Shown piece by piece: positions 14,101 through 24,000 of a stretch of 64,000 nt of DNA (position 1 is the first letter of the stretch; every line of letters starts with the position of its first letter). Below the pieces are notes generated by a model. The model did no database searches and was not told the origin of the DNA. It saw nothing but the letters and a program-made list of their open reading frames with translations. A program made the position numbers and the translations under genes. The stretch comes from Scolanthus callimorphus (taxonomy: Eukaryota > Cnidaria > Anthozoa > Actiniaria > Edwardsiidae). The DNA lies in NCBI GenBank assembly GCA_033964015.1, contig JAWWUD010000060.1, forward strand, positions 620,001 through 684,000, given 5' to 3'.

Positions 14101-15857
14101 GAGCCACAGTGTATATGCTGAGATTGACAGAGAATGAGGTCAAAGTGTCCAAAGGCTTTTCTCCGCCATTGCAGATTACACATTTGACAAAAAAAATGGC
14201 GGGAGTATTGCTTACGGTTAGTTTCCCAGAATCATGATAACACTTGTTTGCATTCGCATTTAGCAGCTTAGACGCATAGCGTATCCATTGATATATAAAG
14301 TCGACACCCCGTATTTTTGTTACTCGATGTTTTCATTTTTTTTTTGTATTGTATAATAATTGTCCTTTGAAAAAAAAGGATGTACTTTAATCATTAACTC
14401 CTACAACTTAATTCTAACTATCTTTTTAAATACAGGAAGTTCGAAAGACAGTCTTAGAAGATGTGCTTAAAAAATCAAAAGAGGCCGAATTGAACGGATT
14501 CGAACAGGTAAAAATAATACTACTGCTTTGCTTGCTAGCTCATATTGCAAAGTCCGAAATAAAACTAAATTGCGTTTCTAAGGGTAAAGACGCGCGCATA
14601 TCTCGATGAGATTGTTTATGTCGCTTAAGACAGTTTGGACGCAAAGTAAATACCTTTAGCCAATCGGAACGAAACAAATTTGACAATCATGGGGCGAAGT
14701 AACTACGACCTTGTCGTTCTTGTTTTTCTTTGCATTCTCGTTGGTCGACAAAACAAAGATCCAACCAATAGGAAGGTGTAGAAAACGCAAGTCTGTTTTA
14801 CTGTGAACAGTCGCCTAGGCCATGAGCCAAAGGTATACCCACATATTTTATACGGCTCCGCAATGCATGCACGCAGGTGGAACTTACAAAGGAACGGTTG
14901 ATCGTTTGTTTTGGCCCCTTTAACCAACGGCTCCAACACGACGGTCCCAACTGCGCTAGAGAGAAAATAAACATTTTGATTGGCTCTCGTGGTGACTCGT
15001 ATCTACCACGCTCCGGGATTGGATGATACGTTGTACGCTATCGGTTTCCACTGCAATTTGGACGCACTCAGCAAAACGAACAACTTGAGAGATAGCAAGC
15101 ACGTGTCCAAGGACGACGTGCCATCTGTCGATAATCTGTCGAGATTTTTTCTTTTTTGAAAAGAAGCCTCTCAAGAAAATCGATATCCTTGGCGAGAAAG
15201 AGCAACTAATAATTAGTGAGTTTGGAAAGTTTGGGGCTTACATTCTTTTGAAATCATGAAGAAATGACTTGGCAAGCGTCGAACGAATTTTACGTCCGTA
15301 ACTAACGTAAATCTTCGGCAAAACTTATTTGCGCAGTTTAAAAATATTTTTCCTACAATCTCTCCAATGTTTCTAATTTTGCTCCTTTCCGTGATGGTTG
15401 GTAATACGAACTACATCGAAGGTCTATTAGCGGACGGACTTTACCTTAAGTTCCGTCGACAAGGACATCGAACAGAAATAGACCTCTTTGACATGTGGGA
15501 ACACTTGCGTCTTCCTGTTTTTGTGGTCCTACAAAAATTAAAGCACTGAAGAAACTGTAACGAGGGGCATCAAAGCGGAGAGCATACGTTTTTTTAACTT
15601 AAAGTAACAAAAACAAATTGTTGCTATTCACTCATTCCTAGGAATTCAAAAAGCCATATTTTTTTACACGATGCTTTTTGTATCAGGTCAAGGATATCCA
15701 TCTCCACCATGAGCTATTCAGCGTCGAGAACGGACTTCTGACCGCTACGTTCAAAACAAAAAGACCTGTAGTCCAACAAACCTTCCAGAAAGAGATAACA
15801 CAACTGTACGACAGGGTGGAAGGTCGAGTACATGAAACCTTCAAAGGGGAGTCATGA
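5087..15857 (+). CDS. ACSL: Long-chain acyl-CoA synthetase, 3' ten exons
   Basis: Activates long-chain fatty acids to acyl-CoA through an acyl-AMP intermediate, normally on ER, mitochondrial outer membrane or peroxisomal membranes. Coding exons: 5087-5141, 5601-5699, 11280-11352, 11421-11509, 11863-11979, 12387-12440, 12578-12667, 13204-13305, 14436-14507, 15687-15857 (stop TGA). All junctions are AG/GT and in phase, giving about 306 residues, roughly the C-terminal half of the usual 650-700. Visible motifs are GYGQTE (adenylate-forming core), DGWLHTGD, and the hinge/A8 region IDRTKDIFKLSQGEYVAP, followed by the C-terminal LLTATFKTKRP segment. The order and spacing match animal ACSL1/5/6. Upstream exons, including the TSGTTG-type nucleotide loop, are not in the window or were missed. 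The intron 5700-11279 carries an antisense LINE. An AATAAA at 16584 could end the 3' UTR. Confidence 0.9.
5295..5375. repeat. Tight hairpin in ACSL intron
   Basis: ACAATATTCCTCGAGCCC...TCTGAGTCAATAG is followed almost immediately by its reverse complement, so arms of about 38 bp meet with nearly no loop. It directly precedes another inverted-repeat element at 5378. Confidence 0.6.
5378..5561. repeat. MITE-like inverted-repeat element with inner palindrome
   Basis: Ends are TAGTCAAATCACACTAGTxG and its reverse complement ending at 5561. In the middle, 5475-5510, is a perfect palindrome CTACTAGTAGGCTATAA mirrored around CT. It lies 39 bp before the ACSL exon at 5601. Confidence 0.65.
5601..5699 (+). 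CDS. ACSL: ACSL exon (GGEVRVVTCAAAPLS)
   Basis: A phase 0-0 exon of 99 bp. It encodes the conserved GG-x-V-R ... AAPLS strand that precedes the GYGQTE motif in the next exon, 5.6 kb downstream beyond the LINE insertion. Confidence 0.85.
6270..9218 (-). CDS. LINE ORF2: AP endonuclease and reverse transcriptase
   Basis: A 982-residue polyprotein for target-primed reverse transcription. The N-terminal endonuclease shows LNINKL (about residue 45), INETKLD, MGDIN (about 175) and SDHSMVF (about 243), the expected metal-binding and catalytic positions of APE-type nucleases. The reverse transcriptase follows with FLDLKKAFDTVDH (about 614), GVPQGTILGP (about 676) and MYADD (about 702, the catalytic pair). 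The C-terminal part has the usual LINE thumb and the LWNSLP motif near the end. No stop or frameshift interrupts it, so insertion is probably recent. ORF1 ends six bases before this start. Confidence 0.95.
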   Translation of the reverse strand: MLKVNAVSENGVINKSSRSVLPNQKGVDPTKILPTQRGLKLACLNINKLTTHIDELRIFLANNNIDVLAINETKLDENINNNEVHILGYEIIRRDRILNGGGGVCFYVKKSINFSTRKDLDMEDLENLCIEIRKPKSKPVVIVTWYRPPGSPIGIFTPFESLVGKLDSENVDYLVMGDINCNVISERYDNDTLKLMNIADIYGLQQLITEPTRVTPTTSTLIDHIYTNCLDKIACSGVRHTAISDHSMVFAYTKLALNGKSSGHNTITYRNFRKFNRQSFRNEISDQSWENVYALSNPNEMWQEWKRTFLAIANKHAPMRTKRVRARSLPWITSALKEIMHKRDILKIKAIKSNASHDWILYKRERNKVNSQIRLAKKEYYQKTFEDYTGDSRKTWQTINELTSHKAGKTSVTSLKVNGSTITNSGQISNEFNNHFATIGPKLASEIDSNSGDFQTYLTGTDKRFHLRPTNANKVFSLMTKLNKSKATGLDGISARLIRECAEFICMPICALFNQSIIQGIFPDEWKSARITPLFKQGSRDDVNNYRPISIIPVVVKVFERIIYEQLYAYLEEHDILCENQSGFRTVHSTVTALLEATDSWAYNIDVGKINAVIFLDLKKAFDTVDHNILLAKLEHYGVSGNSSKLFQSYLDNRTQQCSVNGSLSERRIMACGVPQGTILGPLLFLLYINDLPNCLSNCKPRMYADDTHLTYAGSDATSIESCLNEDLLNVHAWLNANKLTLNMTKTEFMLIGSSQRLNTLTASPTVTIDGTHVKQVETTKSLGVTIDDKLNWKCHIENITKKIASGIGAIKRIRHLVPQATLKHIYQALIQPHFDYCCTVWGSCGVTLQDKLQKLQNRASRVVTFSDYDADAGQLLEALSWKSLDCQRNLQKATMVFKCLHGLAPSYLASKFSMKSTSYDLRDSENKLNVPKPRTNYLKNSFTYTGATLWNSLPREARCSESLGSFKRAVYTAFTESSSLF
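9225..10631 (-). CDS. LINE ORF1: SAP domain plus SGNH esterase-like domain
   Basis: A 468-residue ORF1 protein expected to bind element RNA. Around residues 88-120, VSQLKLELGKRGLP...KAELVERL fits a SAP nucleic-acid-binding motif. A coiled coil of about 40 residues follows near 185-220, then a Lys-rich stretch. From about 310 to the end is an SGNH hydrolase fold: GDSMVNN (nucleophile Ser block), GTNDL (about 367) and the C-terminal H in GLHLNYKGN (about 447). Such esterase ORF1s are known from CR1/L2 LINEs; the SAP addition is less usual. The start at 10631 is the first Met of the open frame. Confidence 0.85.
   Translation of the reverse strand: MHPKRSEMANGRVIDALDLNVYRVNSKTLKSKTLQITDKDDINLQVNGTKVVELSNSTTNSPLKEHSTDPILEQVSAVLVNGKAIEEHNVSQLKLELGKRGLPKSGNKAELVERLQIYLSSNQDTLNDSRQNSNGAKPEETNTNASSCPCYALFLDLKKEVEGIKTRPFSQTQDSSHLEGKIGKLQSEIDQLRCFNRSLQDENKKLTEERDSLKFALQIIARESTCLNSKADNNRSMTSSEHSAENNSTCVSNDRQSAPREGKQHANAVDVSKKKGRKKNKKAEPSAKENEQEKTQTTLLVEDDQDKMRTTLLIGDSMVNNIQGKELGKSAGHRVVVKSFSGATTRAMRDYLKPNLELGPSEVILHVGTNDLRSREPKEVAESVIDLARQIESSCDAKVTISEFVCRRGPLNEAVDTANKHLTKLCRQNDWTLIRHQNITVNGLNKGGLHLNYKGNNQFLKNFKSHLN
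10839..10968. repeat. MITE-like element
   Basis: Inverted ends GTCCAATACACTGACAAATT and the matching right end finishing TACTGGAC at 10968, both with TTTATGCA. Confidence 0.6.
10978..11176. repeat. MITE-like element with GTCGCGCAACATT ends
   Basis: AACTTGTCGCGCAACATT occurs at the left end, once more directly at 11043-11060, and inverted at 11155-11173. The extra internal copy suggests a duplicated arm. Confidence 0.55.
11280..11352 (+). CDS. ACSL: ACSL exon with GYGQTE motif
   Basis: Encodes ILEGYGQTETSAACTF, the adenylate-forming family motif that closes over the adenine pocket. Phase 0 in, phase 1 out; donor GTAAAT. Confidence 0.9.
11421..11509 (+). CDS. ACSL: ACSL exon (GHVGGPVVGCHIKIVD)
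   Basis: Continues directly from the GYGQTE exon with the GHVG-P segment that lines the active site. Phase 1 in, phase 0 out. Confidence 0.9.
11863..11979 (+). CDS. ACSL: ACSL exon with DGWLHTGD signature
   Basis: Encodes ICVKGPNLTRGY...DGWLHTGDVG. The TGD aspartate contacts the ribose of AMP in this family. Phase 0-0, acceptor TTTTACAG. Confidence 0.92.
12387..12440 (+). CDS. ACSL: ACSL exon (hinge, IIDRTKDIFKLSQ)
   Basis: A 54-bp phase 0-0 exon holding the hinge Asp and the DR-x-K-DIFK motif of the FACS signature. Confidence 0.9.
12578..12667 (+). CDS. ACSL: ACSL exon (GEYVAPGKLENV)
   Basis: A 90-bp phase 0-0 exon. GEYVAP-x-K-E is the A8 loop with the conserved C-terminal domain lysine region. 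Confidence 0.9.
13204..13305 (+). CDS. ACSL: ACSL exon (TYVVAIVVPDEEVL)
   Basis: A 102-bp phase 0-0 exon from the C-terminal domain (IVVPD strand, then a KWAKQNGIEG helix); donor GTCAGT. Confidence 0.88.
13339..13442. repeat. Short palindromic MITE, copy 1
   Basis: Near-perfect 32-bp inverted arms starting AGATCCTTCATATATGGTAC and sharing ACTxTAGTGTCC. About 104 bp in all. It lies 34 bp after the donor of the preceding ACSL exon. A second copy is at 41045-41151. Confidence 0.65.
14436..14507 (+). CDS. ACSL: ACSL exon (EVRKTVLEDVLKKSKE)
   Basis: A 72-bp phase 0-0 exon from the C-terminal lid; the KxAELNGFEQ end matches the family's xLxxFEQ before the VKxIxLHxE segment. Confidence 0.88.
15687..15857 (+). 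CDS. ACSL: ACSL terminal exon
   Basis: Encodes VKDIHLHHELFSVENGLLTA..., then ends in ...ETFKGES and a TGA at 15855-15857. The LL-T-x-KxKRP motif is the expected C-terminus. The final residues do not form a recognisable peroxisomal signal. Confidence 0.92.
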   Translation, partial: VKDIHLHHELFSVENGLLTATFKTKRPVVQQTFQKEITQLYDRVEGRVHETFKGES

Positions 15858-17020
15858 GTTCGACTTCAAGATTCAGGCTGATTCGACGAAACTACAATAA
15901 GCCTGCCAATGGATAGGGCAACTTGTTGCCTCACGTAGATAATATTGTCCAATTTTGTATTTCTCAAGCTGTTTACAGTACGCAGATATGAATGTGATTA
16001 TTATTCGTCTGAGGTCAAAAGCAACCATAATGGTGAAGTAGAATCGGGTAAAGTTTTTATGTCTAATAGTAATCTCAAGCTACCTAAACTTGAATTGCCA
16101 ACTTTAGATGTGGATATAATTAAGGGATGTTATTAGTTTTCATTATCAGTTTGATGCATCAGTCCATTCGAATAACAACTCCCCCCCCCCCCCTAGTCCA
16201 GACGTTATTTACTTGCGTACCCGGCTAAAATGCAGTGCCTTGAAATCAATTTGGTTTTGAGGTTATAGGAGCAAGTTAACAGCTAGCGATGGAATATTTA
16301 AAAAAAAACAGATATGGAAAAAGGCGTGCATTTGTCTTCACTAGTGAAAACTATGACTAACTTTGGTAAAGCGAATTCAGAAAGGGTAAAGCGAATTCAG
16401 AAAGGGAAAAGCTAAGTCGCTTAGAGATGAGGACAGTAGGAGGTATCTCTGTAGCAATAGTTTACCATATTTCGTTCTTTATTTGCGATAATACTTTTAA
16501 TAATATCCCAGCTACAGTGGACCCCTTGTGTTTCTTTTAACATCAAGGTCAAGTTTTATTCGAACAATGCATGTCAGTTTGAAAATAAAAATGCAGCGTA
16601 TTCAAGGAATACTATAGTTTGTAATTGTGTAACTGTGAAAAGGGAAAAAACAATAGCTACAGATTTCTCAGCGCTCCCGTAGAATCAAATTAACCTCGAA
16701 AATAAACACACACTGTAAACAGGCAACAACATATCGTTGTTGCGTCACAAGAGGTTTCAGAGATAGTAGTACTTGGGCTTTTCCCTTCTTTATAAACGAC
16801 TAGAAGCCCAGTCAAGCAAAATGCGGATTGAGCATCGAAATCTATGCATGGATGGACAAATAAAGGACCCAGATGGACTGAAACACTAGGCACCCCACAA
16901 ATGTTTCTCATAAATGTTTCTCCTGTATTGTTGATGTGTTGTCTATGTTGAACACCGAATTATTTCTTGCGGAAACAGGTTTTGTCACAGAGCGAATTCT
17001 CCAGGCTTTACCTTGACCCC

Positions 17021-17478
17021 CGGGGGGGGGACTCCCATATTTTTTGACCGGGATGATCGTCGTATCTTTTAGGGGTTAAAATCACGGGGCCTTGGTCTCT
17101 TTTAGGGGTGATCTTAATCTTCAATAAAATTAGGGAGATTGGTATCTTTTAGGGCCGAAATATGTGTCCAAATTGTTTTCTCTCATGATGGTGCTTCTAA
17201 AAACCGTGTAAGAAAGAGAGATTACTCGATGAGAAGACGATAAATTAGAAACAAACACGGAAATTTCATGATGGGTATCTTTTACCTGTTACCTGTCTCC
17301 TTCGCGCCTACTTTGCACATAAGGCCTCATCTTTTAGGGTATCTTTTAGGGTAAGAAATTATTTGAGCCACGCCATGGCCCGCCATGTTTGGTATCTTTT
17401 AGGGGTGAAACTGAACATTTCCGACGATCATCCCGGTCAAAAAATATGGGAGTCCCCCCCCCCCCCCCCCCCCCCGGG
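17021..17478. mobile_element. Inverted-repeat element with TTTTAGGG motifs and possible 10-bp target duplication
   Basis: Arms of about 50 bp: a G run, then ACTCCCATATTTTTTGACCG and GGATGATCGTCG, inverted at 17420-17478. TATCTTTTAGGG occurs repeatedly inside. CCTTGACCCC stands on both sides (17011-17020 and 17479-17488), a plausible target duplication. The homopolymer runs at both ends make exact borders unsafe. Confidence 0.7.
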
Positions 17479-17689
17479 CCTTGACCCCTTTCACAACAGA
17501 CACACCTAGTACGTGTAGCTGAGTTCACTGCAGCACTGGTGAGAACTATTTCTAGTTATAATTAATCGGTCATTAGTCATTCAGTCAATCACTCTTGACC
17601 TTTTTTGAATTTAGGCAATCATTTGCGCGCAATTGCCCCATTCTCGACCTTTTGTGAAGTTAAGCCAATTATTTCCTAGCGATTGCAAA

Positions 17690-18012
17690 ATTACCCAGAG
17701 ATGCTTTGCGGACTTTCTGGCAATAGCCCATTTCGCGGTTAAAATCCCTGTATACACCAAAGAGAGGCTCAGGCGGGCAATGTTCTCTGTGGGCACTTCC
17801 CTTTACCAAAATACTGTAGCAAGTCATTTCGATCTACCTGCCAGTAGTGGCGAAAATGTATTTCTCAGCTTTTCTTCCCGCCATTTGAACAACACGCGCG
17901 CTTGAAAAAACAGTGCCCGCTTGAGCCTCTCTTTGGTGTTAAATACAGGATTCCCACAGTGCCGCGTTTTAAACCGCGAAATGGGCTATTACCCAGAGCT
18001 CTTTTGCGGCTC
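17690..18012. repeat. Inverted repeat with about 90-bp arms
   Basis: The left arm (AATTACCCAGAG...GCGGTTAAAATCC...CCAAAGAGAGGCTC) is repeated inverted at about 17911-18012 with small gaps. No coding capacity. Confidence 0.6.
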
Positions 18013-18972
18013 GTGCTCTTACAAATCGATATTTTTTCTGGTATATCCCTTATATACTCTATTTACACGGGGGCTTCTAAAATGCCGCCTCGGGGATTGG
18101 CCGTCTGGGCCAAAACCCTGCGGGGGCAATAACAAGGTTTGTCAAAACGCCAAGAATATATATCAGAGGGACGTCCCTTATTTATGAGCCCCTGTATAAA
18201 CTTAGTTTTTATGATCGGTATTCAATATCAAAAGTTCTCGGTAGTCAATATTAAAAGATCTTAAAATTTCTCAAATTCAAGTAAGTTTACTCACGGCAAA
18301 CGGTGCATAATATTTTGTATAGAAAATAAAGGGAAGCGTAATTTTACCGAATTTCAGATCCGAGAAATTGGTTCCGCCACACGAGACCCTAACGGTTTGT
18401 CAAATTTCTGTTCTGAAGAGTGTTTGGTACATATAAACGAATGAAAGCGCGAGGCAAGTATAAATCACAACGACCTATGCTCAAACGCAAGCCTAAAATG
18501 AACTACCTTGAGTGCACTTGCTTGATTTACACTAATTACTAGACGTGATTTTCCTGCGCTTGCATGTTTGCAACTGTGCGTTCTAGGGTAAACTACATAT
18601 TAAGAGAAATGCGTGAGTTTGATATCCTTGCGCTTGCGTCTGTGAGTAAACCACGCCTGCAGACGGCCCTAGTCTTATTTTCCTAGCGGGAAAAGTGACG
18701 CAGCTTCATTTGTCCTTTATTTTTTCCAGAGAAAGACATGGAGAAATAGTTAGCTGACGGAATTCTAAGAATAAGGAGAAACGCGCAAAAAACGCACACA
18801 ACTGCCCTCTGAGTTCAATTCCTGCGGCCTTATTATTTCTCCTCTATACCGGTAATTATCAGGGAAATGGAATTATGGTTTCAATAAACAGCGATTTGAA
18901 AACGTCGACGGCCGCCCTTTCAAAGAACATGGGTGGATATGTGATGAGCAAATGGGAGACACTGCGGTATAC

Positions 18973-19227
18973 TTAAAGGGGCACTCGCACGCTCAATATT
19001 CGTCCACCGTGGACATAAAATAAGTAAAATTGTAGCCATAAGAACATGTGTACAATTGCCCGTAGTTATCAAAATAATCCGCCAGATTAATAGAAAAACC
19101 TTTCAAGCCTTAAATAAATGCAATTCTAGGTTCTTTTGACCTGTTATCAAGAGGATGGAATTGGATTGCGATTTGTGCTATTTTCCTATCAGAGAAGTGG
19201 CCAGCAAGCGTGCGAGAGCCCCTTTAA
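18973..19227. repeat. MITE-like element, TTAAAGGGGC ends
   Basis: TTAAAGGGGCACTCGCACGC at the left is matched by its reverse complement with one mismatch at the right. The 41263-41653 element begins with similar TTTAAAGGGGC ends but shares little else. Confidence 0.65.
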
Positions 19228-19269
19228 ACAATCTCTGCTTTTCTAACGTTAATCAGCGTAATATCAGTT

Positions 19270-19483
19270 TTTTAGTATAATTACTCTAGTGATTATAAAA
19301 ATTTCCGCCCGCTGATTGGTCGAGATGTTCGTTTTCTCTGGCTATAATCACTTACAGGTGATTATAACATTGAAAGGATTGGGAGTGCGCGCGCGAGTTC
19401 TGTTATGATCGTTAACAAGTCCAACAAAAACACGTTTTTTGTCTAAAAACCTTATGAATAGCACTTGAGCAATTATACTAAAA
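19270..19483. repeat. MITE-like element, TTTTAGTATAATT ends
   Basis: TTTTAGTATAATTACTCTAG at the left and its near-perfect reverse complement ending at 19483. A separate small hairpin TTAGTCGCC/GGCGACTAA follows at 19486-19509. Confidence 0.6.
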
Positions 19484-19672
19484 CAGTTAGTCGCCAGAGT
19501 CGGCGACTAATTGTTAAATAATTGGCAACCAATAATAGTCGACGCAAAGATGGACCGACACGTTTAATTGGCGTTTAATTAACTCAGATCAAAACCAAGC
19601 TAAATCGACAGTTTTCATTTTTAAATGCTATTTTACAAAAATGTAAAAAACGCTAATCATTGGCTAAAATTA

Positions 19673-20139
19673 GACACGTTAAGGTGACTCCACGAAAAGT
19701 CCAAGCGGGTTTTCTGTAAATATAAGTATGTCAAACTTGGAGGACAGTAGAAGGTATCATTTAGCAATAGTTACACATATTTCGATCTGTACTTGCGTAA
19801 ATATTTAAAATAATATCCCAGCTACAGTGGATCCTCTCTAGACAATTCTAAAACAAAATTTGGCTATGCTTTTTGCACGAAATTTCAAACTTGTGTTCAA
19901 TTTAATTGCGTCAGATAAGTCTTAGCCAATTCGGCGGAACCCAAACATTGAGATTTGTTTATTTATTTGCCATTTTTTTATTTGTTTATTTTGGCTTCGC
20001 CGAATTGGCTGAGATTTTCTAAATATATGAAGCAATTAAATTTAGCATCAATATTAAATTTCGTGAAAAATATGCTTAATCAATATTGAAATTTCGTGGA
20101 AATCCGCTTGGACTTTTCGTGGAGTCACCTTAACGTGTC
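19673..20139. mobile_element. MITE-like element, GACACGTTAAGGTGACTCC ends
   Basis: Terminal inverted repeats of about 37 bp, GACACGTTAAGGTGACTCCA then CGAAAAGTCCAAGCGG. A related end fragment (GAGTCACCTTA) is near 22492-22502. Confidence 0.7.
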
Positions 20140-21028
20140 CTTTTGGTTTGGCGGGGCTGAGTTCTCCTAGCAGGGTAATTGTTGTTTCAAATACGAAGTG
20201 GATAAAAAGCACCATAATAATAGTTCTTTATATTTGTTTTCTTAATGATTTCACCAAAAAAATATGTAACTAACGGACGTCGAAAAAATCATAGAGGCGT
20301 TGTTTCGTTTGTTTTTAAATTTAGTAGGTTTAACTCCTGTGAAAAAAACTGCCACGTCGTTCCTTAGTTACTGCGCGGTATATATTTTTCATAGTTCTGA
20401 AAACTTTCACTATTGATTTGATAGCGTGCGCAAACCTGCCAGTCTTAACGTTTCTATTGATTTCACCTTGTATGCCAATTATATGTCTCTGATTTGACTT
20501 AAACGCTGATTTTTCTTTGATAACCCACAATCGCGACTACTGACAATTGGGAAACATGGCTCACTGCTTCGAAGATGTTTAGAGAGTTTCTTTTTTTCTT
20601 TGTTTTTAAACAAAATTAAAATTTAATGGATTGATGCCCAAGGCAGTTGTACTGGACGAACCATTTGGTTTATGGATATCGCATTAAACAAGTTGAACTG
20701 CTGAACAACTTGCCGCACTGACAGTGACAGTCTTTCAAGGACAAGATTGCCAAAAGTTGTTTCGAAGCGCGCGCGTAAATCTAGGCAAAGTAATAGTGAG
20801 TTAAAATAAACCCAGTGAAGCATGAGGTGCGTGTGATTTGACTACGGCTGAGTAAATATATATCCGAATGTGTGAAGACTGGAGCAATCAGTTCGTATAT
20901 GTTAAGAGTAAATACGTATTGCTCGGATCCGTTTCGACGGAAATTGACTTGTTTATTGCCCCTACTTAAGGCGAGGCCAGTTATCAAAGGTGCAACACTT
21001 TTAGGTGTCACCCAAGGCAAGCGGCAAA

Positions 21029-21086
21029 ATGAAGGCGTTTTTCCTTGTAGCTGTCTTTGGAGTCTTTCTGTTTTCCGCTATTGAAG
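21029..21086 (+). CDS. Gla gene exon 1: signal peptide
   Basis: [19 protein letters not shown]: one basic residue, then a hydrophobic core, a standard secretion signal. The ATG context is GCAAAATGA. The donor GTAACA leaves phase 1. Confidence 0.8.
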
Positions 21087-24000
21087 GTAACAACATTCTG
21101 CTTTTCAGATATAAGACCTCCGCTCCAGACGGATTCCTGGAAGGGGCGATGTATAAATTTGGCAATTTTCGCTAGTAACGGAAAGGAAAGGGTTGGGTAA
21201 TTTGAAGTTTTCTTATAGTGTGTGTGACATATGCAAGTACGTCCTTTTAAAGTGCATATCAAGCCTGAGAGGAGACAACGTGAACTGAAAGTTGTGCTTG
21301 AACAAATATGTATGTCAAAAAAATTGCTTGCATATCTTTTTTGGTTAACGAGATATGCAATATCAATGTTTTATGTTTATCGTTTTTAGATTTGTAACCT
21401 GCAAAATGTAAGGCGTATTCGTAGTTTACGCTGATTTCCTGTAGCAACGTGTTGTTCTTATAAACAACTTTTTGTTATCGCCAAATCCGTAGTTATTTTA
21501 AGCGCATTTTTAAAACGTCTCTTTTGGTTTTTGATTTTTTTTCCTGTTACGCCAGTAAAAATCTAAGCCAAGTAGAATCTTGCCGATCATGTCTAAAACT
21601 ACACCCGATTGCCCAAAGCGACCCCGAGTGATAATAATACATACATAGAAAATTGAGTTTATTTTCAGTTAGTTATTTCTTATTTTCAATCTATAAAACA
21701 ATTTCTACATTTTATTTTATTTTTTTTATTTTATTCTGCTTTGCCCGAGGACCGAGAAATCCTCACAGAGCGAAATCAAAAAAAGTTTTAAGTGAATCTA
21801 GCTATTCCAAACAGAATTATACATAAAACATTGTTGGCCTCTTTTGCCCTTGTCTTGTTGTGACGTCATTTTTTGCTAATTTGCATAAGTAAAACTCTTC
21901 AATATCTCTGAAACCAAAAGAGCTATGAACGCGAAATAAACAGCATTCTTCCTTATTTTGAATGTGCAATAAAATAAGCCATTAAAATTTCAGCCTTGAG
22001 TAGCACTTTAAGGAATGGGCACTATTTGGCGTGCGTCCATCCACTTCTGAATGCACGCGGATAGTTGGGGGAGCACGAAGGTAGAGTAAGAGATGCTCGA
22101 GGCGCAGCCGAGATCATCTCTAGCTACCTGATTGCTCTCCCAACTATCCAAGTGCAAGGATTTAAAAAAAGGCACTTTGCTTCCAACGAATTTCCTGAAA
22201 CTTCGTTAGCACTTAGTCCAACTGAATTTAATATGATTAACGGAGTTTCGTTCAAAAATACCAGCAACTTTTTTTTTGCAACTTTTTTTTTTGCGCGGGG
22301 TTGATATCTCAAGGGTGCCCATTTAAGCTCAGATAATATTAAAAGTATTCATGCTAATGGAGATCTGATAAACCGTACATATTGCCAAAAGATACCTGCT
22401 TACATTATCCAAGATTTAAGTTCATAGCGAGTATATTTTAAAAGTTGTAGACGAAAATATATTTTCGCGAAATGCGCTCTGACTTTCGCATGAGTCACCT
22501 TAAACCTTCATTTCACATGTGATCTCAGTCCAGCACAGGGAGCCCGAACTACAGATCTTAATTGCGTTTTTTCCCTTTTTTAGGGAAGCTCTCCAAAAAA
22601 TAAGTCGTACTAGAAGTAATGTTAATATGTCTTACTTCTCCGGTTCAAGTCGACGCATTTTGTACCAGGTTTAGCACTATTTTAATAGACTTCGAATATG
22701 CAATTTAAAAACCTATCGATCAACTTTGCTCAATTTTTGTTGGATTGAAGTTCGCGACATTTACAAAGGCCAATCCGAACGCCTGCTCAGTTGAATCTTA
22801 AGACGCCCAAAAAATTCAACTGTGTTGGTTGTGCTTCTCTTGTTCATGGTCTTTTGGTTTTTCACTGCATCTTTCATGCAAATTTGTATCCTTCAACCGA
22901 TTATAAAAGTATTAAATATGTTGTTCATTGTCAAGGCATTCTCGTACCCAGAGTTCAATGGCTCGTTTGCTCGCAGGGGAGCTCTAGGGACATCCATTTG
23001 ACGGCCGTCGCTGATTTTGAGCGTTGGAGCATGCGCTGAAAGGTTTTCTCTCAGCAGCTCTGAATTAAATTTCGCGCATGCGTCAGTGGCTGTCACAAGA
23101 GCCTCCCTCGCGAGGTTACGAGCCGGGGAGCTCTGGGTACGAGAATGTTGTCAAGGAGAATAAAGATAAGGACAAATGACTATAGATAAAGTAGCTACTA
23201 AAAAGCGAAAAATAAAACTGAAATGAGCGTAATTAATAATTATGAACCTATTTTTCTTTTGATTACTTTATGAAGCCGTTAACAGCGACTCAATTGGGGA
23301 CAAAGTTGACATACAAGCGGACGAGGCAAAAGATTTCAACAAGCCTTTATCGCGGGCGCGCCGCGGTATTTATCATGAGTGCTACAATGAGGGATGCAGT
23401 TTTGAAGAAGTAGAGGAAGTCATGGGGCGCACTGAACAAGCGGTAAGATTTCCCTTTCTCAAGACTTGAAGTTCATTTATTCATTTACTTCATTTACATT
23501 TGCATTTACAAAAGAAATTTATTCATTTACATTTACACACAAAACTGCGAATGGTGCAAAGAAATGTTAGGAACGCTCCGTTTTATGGAATGCCTCCAAA
23601 TGTCGTTTCAAGAATGCGTCCATCAGAAAAAACAAACTCCACCAGGAAAGTCCTACGGTGATACGGTTCTACAGGTCAAAAGAAAAACAGTTATCGTTTG
23701 TACCGCGCTTCACGCACATGAAGAATGATCAATTCGACATTTGCGGCGCGCCTTGCGCGCAAAAAAGAATACAACTACATGGTTTGCTAACTATACACAG
23801 AATTGATTATCATCAAACTTTTTCCGAGGCTTGATGATGAAAGTTCCTTATCAAAATCAGCGCGCGCTTTGCGCGCGACGAAAGACGTGCAGTGCCCTTT
23901 TTGCTGTATTAGATGAAATAGGGATGGAAGGGGGCACGAAAACTTTTAACAGCTGTGAAGGGAATCACGTTAATAATAGTACTTTCAGAGGGGGTTCACT

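Larger units (their letters stand above)
15858..21028. other. Intergenic DNA between ACSL and the Gla gene
   Basis: It begins with the ACSL 3' UTR (possible AATAAA at 16584). The rest is mostly small inverted-repeat elements, listed separately at 17021, 17690, 18973, 19270 and 19673. A 21-bp block ending GAATTCAGAAAGGG is doubled at about 16364-16407. A diverged repeat of about 100 bp (AATATCCCAGCTACAGTGGA core) occurs at 16435-16535 and again at 19740-19840, inside the 19673 element. No further gene seen. Confidence 0.5.
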
